From contig JAKSRS010000013.1 in the NCBI GenBank assembly GCA_024403515.1, forward strand, positions 1 to 50,595: a DNA stretch of 50,595 bases, in the 5' to 3' direction. The notes under the pieces are model-generated. The model saw only the letters and a list, made by a program, of their open reading frames with translations. It was not told the DNA's origin and did not search any database. Origin of the DNA: Lachnospiraceae bacterium. Lineage in GTDB: Bacteria; Bacillota; Clostridia; Lachnospirales; Lachnospiraceae. This document shows, piece by piece, positions 17,175 to 25,303 of this stretch (positions are counted from its first letter, which is position 1; each line of letters opens with the position of its first letter). Both the position numbers and the translations under genes were made by a program.

Positions 17175-18620
17175 CTAGAAATTGAAGTAGATGAATGGAT
17201 TATATCCACCCTTAACCATGCTTATAATTGCCAGTGCAAATACCGCGCAAGTAGCAGCAAGGTAAAAAAGTTTTAATATAATACTCTTTATTCCAACTTT
17301 TAATCCATCCAATTTTTCTCGACATATCTTGGCTATAGGTGTTGAGAATATGATGGAAAAAGCAAGTACAATCGCATACTCTTTTATCATCATCCCTACG
17401 GTACTGTTGTATAGGCCATTGCTATTAAGGCCAAACATGTTACCGATGTATTCGCTTAATTCATAAAGGGTATCTGCTCTGAATATTACCCAGCCAAACA
17501 TTATTACTAAAAGTGAATAGATGTGCTTACCAAATCGTTTTCCCGGTCTTTTTTCAAAGCCTACAATTCGTTCTCCCATAATAAAGATAAAATTGTATAA
17601 TCCCCAAATGATGAACGTCCAGTAGGCTCCATGCCATACTCCCGTAAGTAACCATACAATAAATGTATTTCTTACCATGGTATCTTTATTTTCTGTTCTG
17701 GAACCACCTAGGGGAATATACACATACTCTTTAAACCATGTTCCTAAAGATATATGCCATCTTCTCCAAAATTCACTAATCGACATAGATACATATGGAT
17801 AATTGAAGTTTTCTTCAAATTGAAAGCCAAACATCTGGCCTAAGCCTATGGCCATATCAGAATATGCACTGAAGTCCATATAAATTTGCAGCATATAGCA
17901 TATAGCTCCAAGCCATGCCATAGAAGCAGGGACTGAATATAATTTCTTACCTGTTAATGTCAGGTTGAAAACGGAATCTGCAAGAACTGCCAGATTATTT
18001 GCCAGCAAAATTTTCTTGGAAAAACCAATAGCAAATCTGGTAGTTCCATTAGTAAACATTCCGATCGAACTCTTTCGCATTTTTATCTGCTCAGCTATAG
18101 TTCGGTATCTGACTATGGGTCCTGCAATCAGCTGAGGGAAAAATGCTATATATAAACCAACATATAGCGGATTTTTCTGAGCTTCTGTTTCTCCCCTGTA
18201 TATGTCAATTACATATGAAAGAGCCTGGAAGGTAAAAAACGAAATACCAATCGGAAGAGTAATATTGGGAACAGGTATTAAGTCAAATTCCACAAAAGCG
18301 TTTACTGTATTTATTACAAAAGCCAGATACTTAAATACAAAAAGAATCAAAAGGTTGGCGGTAACATCTATCACAACCCATGTCCTTGCTTTTTTTAAAT
18401 TATTATCGCGGCACTTACCTACTATCAGGCCTATAGAGTAATTGATGCATATCGAAATCAGCAAAATCAAAACATATCTGGGTTCTCCCCATGCATAGAA
18501 GATCAAGCTTGAAATCAGAAGCCATATATTTTGAAGTGGCCTTGAAAAACCTAATATGTAATAGCCTAATATAACAATTGGCAAAAAATACACCAGGAAA
18601 GTAATACTTGAAAATACCAC
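17175..18620 (-). CDS. MBOAT family O-acyltransferase, GTG start
   Basis: 481 aa from a GTG at 18620 that follows AGAGGAGAGAACC; a longer frame to 18659 would overlap the upstream gene and lack a ribosome binding site. It is a polytopic membrane protein with FFPQLIAGPIVRYRT, YMDFSAYSDMAIGLGQMFG, EFWRRWHISLGTWFKEYVY and the catalytic-His block TGVWHGAYWTFIIWG. It lies between the synthase (11-nt gap) and the DHHW protein (17-nt gap), so it very probably supplies acyl groups for the polymer made by that synthase, as in acetylated alginate or cellulose systems. It is a close paralogue of the MBOAT at 10516-11940. Confidence 0.93.
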   Translation of the reverse strand: MVFSSITFLVYFLPIVILGYYILGFSRPLQNIWLLISSLIFYAWGEPRYVLILLISICINYSIGLIVGKCRDNNLKKARTWVVIDVTANLLILFVFKYLAFVINTVNAFVEFDLIPVPNITLPIGISFFTFQALSYVIDIYRGETEAQKNPLYVGLYIAFFPQLIAGPIVRYRTIAEQIKMRKSSIGMFTNGTTRFAIGFSKKILLANNLAVLADSVFNLTLTGKKLYSVPASMAWLGAICYMLQIYMDFSAYSDMAIGLGQMFGFQFEENFNYPYVSMSISEFWRRWHISLGTWFKEYVYIPLGGSRTENKDTMVRNTFIVWLLTGVWHGAYWTFIIWGLYNFIFIMGERIVGFEKRPGKRFGKHIYSLLVIMFGWVIFRADTLYELSEYIGNMFGLNSNGLYNSTVGMMIKEYAIVLAFSIIFSTPIAKICREKLDGLKVGIKSIILKLFYLAATCAVFALAIISMVKGGYNPFIYFNF

Positions 18621-18631
18621 GGTTCTCTCCT

Positions 18632-20899
18632 CTACTCTTTCTCGTTGGCATCTTCCCAATGCCTAATAGTTTTAGCGAAGGCTTCATTAAAGCAAAGTTC
18701 TTCGCCTCCTCGAATTTTGTATAGTGCTCGATTATCATCAAAACTTCTGACAAAGTCACACGTCACGATAACGTCATCAAAAACAATGTCTACAGTATCT
18801 TTATCTGTCTGTGGACTCCATTCAAGCACTGTGTATCTGTAACTATAATCATATACAAATATGCTTCCCCCATCTTTTGTAGGGTATGTTTCGTTGACAT
18901 CAATTCTGTACAGACGTCGCTTCTGCTGTGACACGCCGTCAATACGTCTGTTTATATTGTTAGACAGATTATCAAAAATACTGTCATTGTGGTCTGTTAT
19001 GCTTGGTAACGAAGGTTCTCTGTCGTATATAATCTGGAAATACTGTGATTTATCTTCTTCTGAGATATCTGTAATCATAAAGCTGTATTTATATACTTTT
19101 TCACCAGTTTCGTTATCAATGAAATCCGTAACATATATTTCTCTTGCATTAAAATGCGAATTATAGTGATGAGTCTTTATGTGTATTCTTACGTCTTCTT
19201 TGGGCAAAAAGATTGAGCGGTCCATCTTCACGGAAAGGCCATTGTCGGAAATATCAATAGACTGACCATAATAAGTGTTCCCGTTAAATATAATTTTTAC
19301 AGGAAGATCAGCATCATATCTTTCAGCCATTCTGAGATTTTTTCGACCAATCATAAAGAATATAGCCATAGTAAGCGCATAAGAGTTGACTAACAGCCAG
19401 TAGATGATTACAAGTGAACCAACCGCTCTGTAACGGAACAAATCACCAAGGCTTAAAATCAACGATATAAGAGAAAAAGCAAGTAAAATAGCATGAGGAA
19501 CAGCCATTCTTGCATTAGTCTTTTCATTAACGGCTCTATCTTTTCTTGTTACATTGAATGTATGCTGCTCAATACCGATTGCTTCCATAAAAATTGGCAG
19601 GATAAGGTATGGAAACAAAACAGTGTCTATGACATTACTCCAGATATTTGTTCTTATTTCACCCGAAGCTATTCTCTGAGCCTTGCTAAAGAGCACATAT
19701 GCAGGTAGCCAGAACACAAAAAGCTGCCAGGGCTTACAGTTCATAACCGGAACTGAAAATACTGAAAAAATAATTGGACAAATAACAAAAATGAATCTTC
19801 TAAAGAATGTCCACCAGTATATTTTGCAGGCATAATAACTTATCTTTGAGGAAAATGACATCTCTTTATTTGTTAATACATGGAGTCTTCTAAGAGAATA
19901 TATACATCCTCTTCCCCATCTTTCTCTTTGCTTAATCAAAGAGTCAACAGAATCAGGTGCAAGTCCATGTGCAACAACTTTACTAATGGCATAACATGCA
20001 TATCCACGTCCCTGGATATGTATACCTGTCTCAAAATCTTCTGTTATTGTTCCTGTAGCTATACCACCAACTTCTTCAAGAGCCTGTCGGCTGATAACTG
20101 TATTTGACCCTGCATAAATTGGCGAATTTGACTTATTCCTTGAAACATTGATTTCACGGAAGAAGTAATCCTGCTCATTAGGAACCTTATCTTCTGAGTA
20201 AAGATTGTACTGAAACAAATCCGGATTGTAGAAGTTTTGTGGAGTCTGGATAAAACCAATCTTATAGTTAGGATCTATTTCATCTTCACTTCTTTCTACC
20301 CAAGTTCCATCTTCATTTTTCTTCATTCTAGGAAGGAAAAAGTACGGAACTGTTTCCATTAAAAAGTGACGGGTAGGAATCATATCAGCATCAAAAGTTA
20401 CAACAAGCGGAGCTGATGTTTTGGATAAAGCGTTATTTATGTTTCCGGCTTTGGCTAATGTGTTATTCTCTAAGCCCTGCCAGCCTACGCCCATTCTATC
20501 GGCCAATTCTTTCATTTCCTGGCGATATCCGTCATCACATATCCAGATATGTACTTTACTTTTGTCCGGATACTTCATGTTTTTACATCCGTTGACGGTT
20601 TTATATAAAACGTCCTCAGACTCGTTATGAGTTGATATAAAAACATCTACTTCAGGATACCAGTCATCGGGTATTTCCGGTTTCTCGGGAACAACGGGAT
20701 TCATCGATGAAAGAAGGTTCACAAATGCTTCCACAGCCGAAACAATCTCGCAAAGTAAAAACACCGTTCCTAAAATGATGGCAGCTGTACCAAATTTGTA
20801 CGGAAACGAAAATACGATTCGCCATATGAAGTAGATAATCATCATACAGAACGACAGGATTATTATGAAATTCCCTTTTCTTTTACTCATTTTCCTCAT
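18632..20899 (-). CDS. Cellulose-synthase-like GT2 with C-terminal PilZ domain
   Basis: 755 aa processive membrane glycosyltransferase. Two N-terminal membrane segments (about 10-65) precede a GT2 domain (about 80-340) with CDDG at 121-124, DAD at 170-172, IQTPQ around 217, TED at 286-288 and QRERW at 324-328. Further membrane segments follow, together with FNVTRKD at 448-454, which matches a BcsA gating-loop motif. The PilZ domain begins with RMAER (523-527), fitting RxxxR, and DISDNG (549-554), fitting DxSxxG, so c-di-GMP should bind and activate it. About 115 residues after the PilZ core have no match I know. No BcsB, BcsC or BcsZ genes are nearby, so the product need not be cellulose. The start overlaps the CotH stop (ATGA). 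Confidence 0.92.
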   Translation of the reverse strand: MRKMSKRKGNFIIILSFCMMIIYFIWRIVFSFPYKFGTAAIILGTVFLLCEIVSAVEAFVNLLSSMNPVVPEKPEIPDDWYPEVDVFISTHNESEDVLYKTVNGCKNMKYPDKSKVHIWICDDGYRQEMKELADRMGVGWQGLENNTLAKAGNINNALSKTSAPLVVTFDADMIPTRHFLMETVPYFFLPRMKKNEDGTWVERSEDEIDPNYKIGFIQTPQNFYNPDLFQYNLYSEDKVPNEQDYFFREINVSRNKSNSPIYAGSNTVISRQALEEVGGIATGTITEDFETGIHIQGRGYACYAISKVVAHGLAPDSVDSLIKQRERWGRGCIYSLRRLHVLTNKEMSFSSKISYYACKIYWWTFFRRFIFVICPIIFSVFSVPVMNCKPWQLFVFWLPAYVLFSKAQRIASGEIRTNIWSNVIDTVLFPYLILPIFMEAIGIEQHTFNVTRKDRAVNEKTNARMAVPHAILLAFSLISLILSLGDLFRYRAVGSLVIIYWLLVNSYALTMAIFFMIGRKNLRMAERYDADLPVKIIFNGNTYYGQSIDISDNGLSVKMDRSIFLPKEDVRIHIKTHHYNSHFNAREIYVTDFIDNETGEKVYKYSFMITDISEEDKSQYFQIIYDREPSLPSITDHNDSIFDNLSNNINRRIDGVSQQKRRLYRIDVNETYPTKDGGSIFVYDYSYRYTVLEWSPQTDKDTVDIVFDDVIVTCDFVRSFDDNRALYKIRGGEELCFNEAFAKTIRHWEDANEKE

Positions 20900-22470
20900 T
20901 TGACACCTCTACGTGCTATTACTACCGAGCACAAAAACAATAAAATAAAAATAGTCATCCACGGAGCGTATTTTTTGCTCAACGAAGTAGATTTAACCAT
21001 ATCATTCTCTTCATTTAACAGTTCCTCGATAGCATCACCATGCAAAGTAAGATAGTCCTCAACTCTCTGAATCTCTGCTTCGTATGAATCAGTGTTTCTA
21101 TCAAGAACAATTCCGTTTTCATCTTCGGACAGCTGTAATATTCTTGCGTCGTACTCTTCTTTCCACCTTGACCAGTCGCGTTTCTGCGCATTGCCCAGGT
21201 ATTCCACAATATCATTTATTCGTAAGTTTATTCTTTCCTCGCTTAGTACATCCTTGCGATAGACCTTGTATCGAGAATTTAAAGTCTTTACAAACTCATC
21301 CGAAAGCATCAGTCTGTCAAACCAGGCGTTATTTGCAAAAGGCATATATCTTACATCCGAATAATTCGCCTCGTAATTATCATAGGCACCATCAAAATCC
21401 CAGACGGGTCCCATATGGAGTTTTCCGTCTTTGTCAGCGTAAATATATGTTGAGTTATTTCCCGCATCATAATTTCCAAAAAACTCATTGATGATAAAAT
21501 AGTCAGCAAAAGAATCCATATCGATAAAACTTTTATAGTTTTCAAACTTTAAAAGATTATCAGAATACAGGCATTCTTCAAATGCGTTAATTCTGTCTTC
21601 AATATATTTTCGTGTCTTATCTGTAATCTTGGTTTTGTTAGGATACTTCACTTCAATATATCCGTATGCCAACTGATTTTTAGTAGCGTATGTATCTAAA
21701 AGCAATGCCTCAGGATCAAATCTATCTCTTCTGAGTAAGAAACTCGAAACTCCTTTTTGGGGGTTGTATTCTGAGATATTAACTCTGTATGGCGATTGTT
21801 TAATACTTTCTGCAATGAAATAAAGACCTTTATATTCGTAATCATCACCACATTTAAAAAGGAGTTCACAGTATTTGGCATCAGGAGTATTTCCATCAAT
21901 TTCTCTAGCTACATCGTAAGCTAAATAGTTTCTGATTAAAGACTTATCCATCATGGATATGGTTAGTATCCAATCATTGTCTTCTCCCATGTTCAAAATA
22001 TCGGCCTTCTTATCAGCCCCATCTTCGTCGATTAATTCCACTTTGTATTGCTTTTTTTCAAAATTCAGTGACATGTTTCCGCGAAACTTTATTCGCATTT
22101 TGGAATCTAATAAAGCATTATCATTAGGGCTATTTTTTGTCCCATTATCAATAACCTTTATATTTCCTTCAACGTAAGGATCCACTCCGTCGATTGGCCA
22201 CATAGAATCAGTCTCAGCATTATATTCAAGCGCCTTAACAATTTCCTGATCTTTTATATCCACTACAACAAGTGGCAAATGCGAGACGAAGTCTTTGGAA
22301 ACCATTCCATCTTCCGGAACAGAAGTTTCTCCAACGCAGGAATCTCTATTAAATTCATCGTTATCCGCATCCGATTTATTCTCTCCTGTGCCGAAATTCC
22401 CCAGCAAAGCAAACCCAAATGAGAAAAAGAACAGAATCAAGACTATGGATACTATACTTCTCTTTTTCAT
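20896..22470 (-). CDS. CotH kinase family protein, membrane-anchored at both ends
   Basis: 524 aa, with membrane segments at residues about 6-24 and about 503-520, and an extracellular CotH domain between. Motifs match the paralogue at 13601-15193: IKFRGNMSLNFEKKQYKVEL, DWILTISMMDKSLIRNYL, FGNYDAGNNSTYIYAD and MGPVWDFDGAYDNYEAN. The conserved pseudo-repeat GNAQKRDWSRW near the C-terminus is shared by both copies. It starts 12 nt after a DUF4956 gene and overlaps the synthase start, so the kinase, the DUF4956 protein and the synthase are translationally coupled. Phosphorylation by this particular protein is inferred from the family. Its substrate may be an operon partner or a cell-surface component. 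Confidence 0.9.
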   Translation of the reverse strand: MKKRSIVSIVLILFFFSFGFALLGNFGTGENKSDADNDEFNRDSCVGETSVPEDGMVSKDFVSHLPLVVVDIKDQEIVKALEYNAETDSMWPIDGVDPYVEGNIKVIDNGTKNSPNDNALLDSKMRIKFRGNMSLNFEKKQYKVELIDEDGADKKADILNMGEDNDWILTISMMDKSLIRNYLAYDVAREIDGNTPDAKYCELLFKCGDDYEYKGLYFIAESIKQSPYRVNISEYNPQKGVSSFLLRRDRFDPEALLLDTYATKNQLAYGYIEVKYPNKTKITDKTRKYIEDRINAFEECLYSDNLLKFENYKSFIDMDSFADYFIINEFFGNYDAGNNSTYIYADKDGKLHMGPVWDFDGAYDNYEANYSDVRYMPFANNAWFDRLMLSDEFVKTLNSRYKVYRKDVLSEERINLRINDIVEYLGNAQKRDWSRWKEEYDARILQLSEDENGIVLDRNTDSYEAEIQRVEDYLTLHGDAIEELLNEENDMVKSTSLSKKYAPWMTIFILLFLCSVVIARRGVK

Positions 22471-22482
22471 TCACCCAATCTC

Positions 22483-23169
22483 TTATGCATTCATCTCGTT
22501 GTTCTGCGAAATGAGTTTTACGTCAATAACACCTTCTATTTCGTATAGCTTTTCGTTCAGGCTTCCATTTTTCTTTTCTGCTTTCTTTTTCACTTTTGAT
22601 GAAACTAAATAAATAATTTCATCCTGCTCAAGGTTTGAATTATCAGTTCTGAAGATAGCTCCTTTGTTGTAGTATTTTTCAACTACTTCTCGGATGTCTT
22701 TTGCAGATTTTCTATCAGACCTTATTACGAGCAAATATCTTGCATTGTCCTGTACATTTCCAAAAATCAGGATAACCACAAAAATAAATGCAGTACCTAC
22801 AACTGCTATTTCATAATCTGAAACACCACAGCAAATACCTATAGCAATTGCCCAAAAGATGTAAGCAGTATCTCTCGCATCTTTGACTGCTGTACGGAAA
22901 CGAACTATGGAAAGAGCACCAACCATACCAAGAGACAATGCTACGTTATTTCCAATGCAGCTCATAATCAAAGTAGTGATGATAGCAAGTAAAACCAATG
23001 AGGCATTGAATCGTGCACTGTAAGCTAACTTGTTGTATGAGAACTTGTAGGAAACATATATACAAAACGACAGTATTACTACAGTGATGAAATTAAGCGC
23101 AATCTTTTCAACAGAAAGCGCACCTGCATTATTAACTAAATAATTTAAAAGTTCTGTTTTCATTCTCAT
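22483..23169 (-). CDS. DUF4956 membrane protein
   Basis: 228 aa with four predicted membrane segments (about 20-140) and a C-terminal cytoplasmic domain. It carries the same block as the other two copies, MVGALSIVRFRTAVKD then FWAIAIGICCG. It overlaps the end of the VTC gene (ATGA), the pairing typical of this family. A VTC catalytic domain plus a separate small membrane protein resembles, in layout only, the eukaryotic VTC polyphosphate polymerase, in which both parts are on one chain. Whether it forms a pore for a phosphate polymer is speculation. An alternative start three codons downstream is possible. Confidence 0.88.
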   Translation of the reverse strand: MRMKTELLNYLVNNAGALSVEKIALNFITVVILSFCIYVSYKFSYNKLAYSARFNASLVLLAIITTLIMSCIGNNVALSLGMVGALSIVRFRTAVKDARDTAYIFWAIAIGICCGVSDYEIAVVGTAFIFVVILIFGNVQDNARYLLVIRSDRKSAKDIREVVEKYYNKGAIFRTDNSNLEQDEIIYLVSSKVKKKAEKKNGSLNEKLYEIEGVIDVKLISQNNEMNA

Positions 23170-23858
23170 ACCTCCAACATGCCGTATTTTCTAGCTCGGC
23201 AATATTTACTGTTTGATGTTTCTGTCTTGTCTACACAATCCAGCAAGTCTTTTATATAACTCAAAAGAAAGTTATTGTACTTAACTTCCAAAACGACCTC
23301 GTCTTTAGGAGAAATTGGATAGACATACATGTTTTCATCGAATATGTCATAATACCCTTCGTTCGATGTCAGCTCACTATCGAAAGTAATTCGTATGTTA
23401 TTTTCCATAGCAGCAAAAGCCCTCCTGTAATATTGAACAACACATTTGGGCTGATAACACTCTGTCACCATTGTGTAATAAAGTTCTGAGGCCAACTCCT
23501 CCTCATACCCTAACAACACTGAGTAGTCGCCAGCTATCATCCTTTTAGCGTCATCACGGCTCAATGTTAATGAGCGTTTTCTCTGGCTGCTTCCACTCTT
23601 TTCTTTCATCTCTAACTTTGCCTTATTAGCTTTGGGATCATAAACTCGTAATCTGATTTTCTTTCGATACTCGATGCCTTCACCTTTTTCAAAAAAATCA
23701 TCATCATTAATTGAATCAAAATACAACGAACGTACCAGATATGAATTCAATCCATTAAACGGATCTCCATCCATAGCCTGACTTAGTTTGAAGAATAGAG
23801 CTTGTGCCCGTTCCAAAGAAATACCATACTTTTTCTCTTCTCTTAATACATCCAGCAT
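23166..23858 (-). CDS. VTC-domain (polyphosphate polymerase-like) protein
   Basis: 230 aa, essentially one VTC tunnel domain. The basic and acidic residues that line the tunnel in yeast Vtc4 have visible counterparts: EKKYGIS at the N-terminus, KIRLRVYD, KLEMKEK, VVQYYRRAF, RITFDSE, VLEVKYN and the final SKYCRAR. It is cytoplasmic, with no membrane segment, and presumably docks on the DUF4956 protein whose gene overlaps its stop. It is the first gene of the eight-gene synthase operon. GGGAG lies 7 nt before the ATG, behind a leader of about 320 nt. Activity on ATP or polyphosphate is a family-level inference; bacterial members of this clade have no agreed role. Confidence 0.9.
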   Translation of the reverse strand: MLDVLREEKKYGISLERAQALFFKLSQAMDGDPFNGLNSYLVRSLYFDSINDDDFFEKGEGIEYRKKIRLRVYDPKANKAKLEMKEKSGSSQRKRSLTLSRDDAKRMIAGDYSVLLGYEEELASELYYTMVTECYQPKCVVQYYRRAFAAMENNIRITFDSELTSNEGYYDIFDENMYVYPISPKDEVVLEVKYNNFLLSYIKDLLDCVDKTETSNSKYCRARKYGMLEV

Positions 23859-24187
23859 TTTCTTTCTCCCAAAATTGCATTTACTAATCGTATCTGCATT
23901 TTAATTTGCAGATAAAAAAGCACAACAAGAGCGCCTAAAGTTAACCTAGGCTTCATACAGATGTAACAACGTCATCATGTGGGTATTTATTATGATTAAT
24001 AGTCATAATCCAAGGAATTATGAAAAGAACAGTTGTGGTCATGAAACTATGAATGTGTAAGCATGCTTCTGCATTCTGACCTCAACCGGTAGAAAGGATT
24101 ACTTAGTAAAAAGACAATCCCCTTGAGATATCCCTTTTTTCGTCAATTCCCAATTCTCCCTTTGTGTTGCTTTACATATCAAAAGAA
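23859..24187 (-). promoter_or_regulatory. Long structured 5' leader of the synthase operon
   Basis: Between the probable transcription start near 24181 and the VTC gene lie about 320 nt with no credible gene. Hairpins are visible. One is GGATT/AATCC around 24096-24120. Another is GCCTA/TAGGC at about 23932-23950, followed by a small GCGC/GTGC stem and six U at 23915-23920, which looks like an attenuator. The last is an 8-bp stem at 23891-23914 (TATCTGCA/TGCAGATA) shortly before the ribosome binding site. I see no match to the GEMM c-di-GMP consensus. Confidence 0.45.
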
Positions 24188-24216
24188 AGTATAAACATAC
24201 ACTTTTTCACTGTAAA
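24188..24216 (-). promoter_or_regulatory. Promoter of the synthase operon
   Basis: On the minus strand -35 TTTACA (24211-24216) and -10 TATACT (24188-24193) are separated by 17 bp. This is the best promoter match in the 790-bp gap upstream of the operon. The rest of the gap up to about 24640 is AT-rich, with no gene or repeat I can support. Confidence 0.55.
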
Positions 24217-24649
24217 TATTGCATAATAAACATAATTTTTCTTCGCTTTTTTCGCTTTTTTTAGCAAACTTTATATTTTTCCAATAAATTGATTCCGATT
24301 TAACACTATTTTGCTCTCTGTTCGTTTTAAAAAACTCAGGACCACCAGCTGCGTTTCCATCATCGAATCATTTTCATGAAAATCTCGTTTCTCTCAGTCT
24401 TTATCACGTCTTCAGCCGTACTGTCTCGTTTTATCGTTCACTATTCAAGTTATTTTTTTGTATTTTTTCGTGCTATTTTCGTAAATTTTCGCATTGTCGC
24501 GATATCAATATATTGTCATTGTGCTCTATCCATTCAGATCAGTGAAGTAATATAATCATGAAGTGAATATTATTAATAACCATTAATAATTATTCATTTC
24601 TTTGTAATTATTTTCCATCCGTAGCTAAATTCAACTAAAGGATATCTCC

Positions 24650-24678
24650 TTGTCGTTTTTAAGCAATAATTATATAAT
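24650..24678 (+). promoter_or_regulatory. Promoter of the DUF1836 gene
   Basis: TTGTCG at 24650-24655 and TATAAT at 24673-24678 are 17 bp apart, and the ATG lies 32 nt downstream at 24710. This shows that an in-frame TTG at 24650 is the -35 box and not a start codon. Confidence 0.7.
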
Positions 24679-24709
24679 CAATTCAGAAAAACAACGCACG
24701 GAGGGACCA

Positions 24710-25195
24710 ATGCAAGCCGATAAACTTTCTTTTGACTTACCAAGCTACAAGAACATACCGAATGTCGGACTTTATCTGGAGCAGGTGGTAAAGTATGTAA
24801 ATGAATACCTTTCACCTATCAACATTAGTATTACCCCTTCGATGGTAAGTAATTACGCGAAACAAGGGTATATCGATCGTCCTGTAAAAAGGCAATATTT
24901 TGCCCCTCAGATCGCGCAGATTATTTTCATTGCCATATCCAAGCAGGCGCTTTCAATGGAAAATATAGCGACACTACTAAATATGCAGAAGGCCGATTAT
25001 GATGTGGCTACTGCCTACAACACTTTCAGCACAGATTTAAAAGACATGGTATATAAGATTGCTTCAGGAAACGAAGAATTCGTTCCACTTGCACCGGATG
25101 CCGATTTCGGCCAGAGAACTTTAAGAAGCGTTATCATTTCTTTGTCACATATTATTAACTTAAACTACTATTTTATGAATAAGGATAAGATGTAG
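24710..25195 (+). CDS. DUF1836 protein, probable HTH regulator
   Basis: 161 aa from the ATG at 24710, which has CGGAGGGA 5 nt upstream. The family has a MerR-like winged-helix N-terminal part, here around residues 15-65: SPINISITPSMVSNYAKQGY then PVKRQYFAPQIAQI, where Y-x-x-x-Q-I-A-x-I is characteristic. The C-terminal half is helical and lacks a recognisable ligand site. It is transcribed away from the synthase operon, whose start lies about 850 bp away, so it could regulate that operon, but nothing in the sequence proves this. Family assignment is good; DNA binding is inferred. Confidence 0.82.
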   Translation: MQADKLSFDLPSYKNIPNVGLYLEQVVKYVNEYLSPINISITPSMVSNYAKQGYIDRPVKRQYFAPQIAQIIFIAISKQALSMENIATLLNMQKADYDVATAYNTFSTDLKDMVYKIASGNEEFVPLAPDADFGQRTLRSVIISLSHIINLNYYFMNKDKM

Positions 25196-25252
25196 CGTTT
25201 TCAAAGGCAGGCGCCGGTGGCGCTTTAGGACTTCAAATCTTATTAAACTTAC

Positions 25253-25300
25253 AAAGACCGCAATAACCAACTTTAATAGTGGTTACTGCGGTCTTTATTT
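25253..25300. terminator. Bidirectional intrinsic terminator
   Basis: A 17-bp stem with one mismatch (25253-25269 with 25281-25297) begins AAAGACCGCA and ends TGCGGTCTTT, giving T-runs on both strands. It separates the convergent DUF1836 and MsrA-fRMsr genes. Confidence 0.9.
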
Positions 25301-25303
25301 AGT

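Noticed and set aside
18415..18759. A 114-aa minus-strand frame across the synthase/MBOAT junction
   Set aside because: Overlaps both real genes in another frame. The junction is fully explained by the synthase stop at 18632 and the GTG start at 18620.
21084..21491. A 135-aa open frame on the plus strand
   Set aside because: Antisense to a CotH gene with intact motifs; its His/Arg/Pro-rich composition is that of a shadow frame.
23859..24187. GEMM-type c-di-GMP riboswitch in the leader of the synthase operon
   Set aside because: The conserved words I would expect (for example GGCAAACC and GGGACGCAAAGC) are absent on both strands. The leader is kept as an unassigned structured RNA only.
24650..24709. 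Extension of the DUF1836 gene to a TTG at 24650
   Set aside because: That TTG is part of a -35 box with a TATAAT 17 bp downstream; the ATG at 24710 has a strong ribosome binding site.
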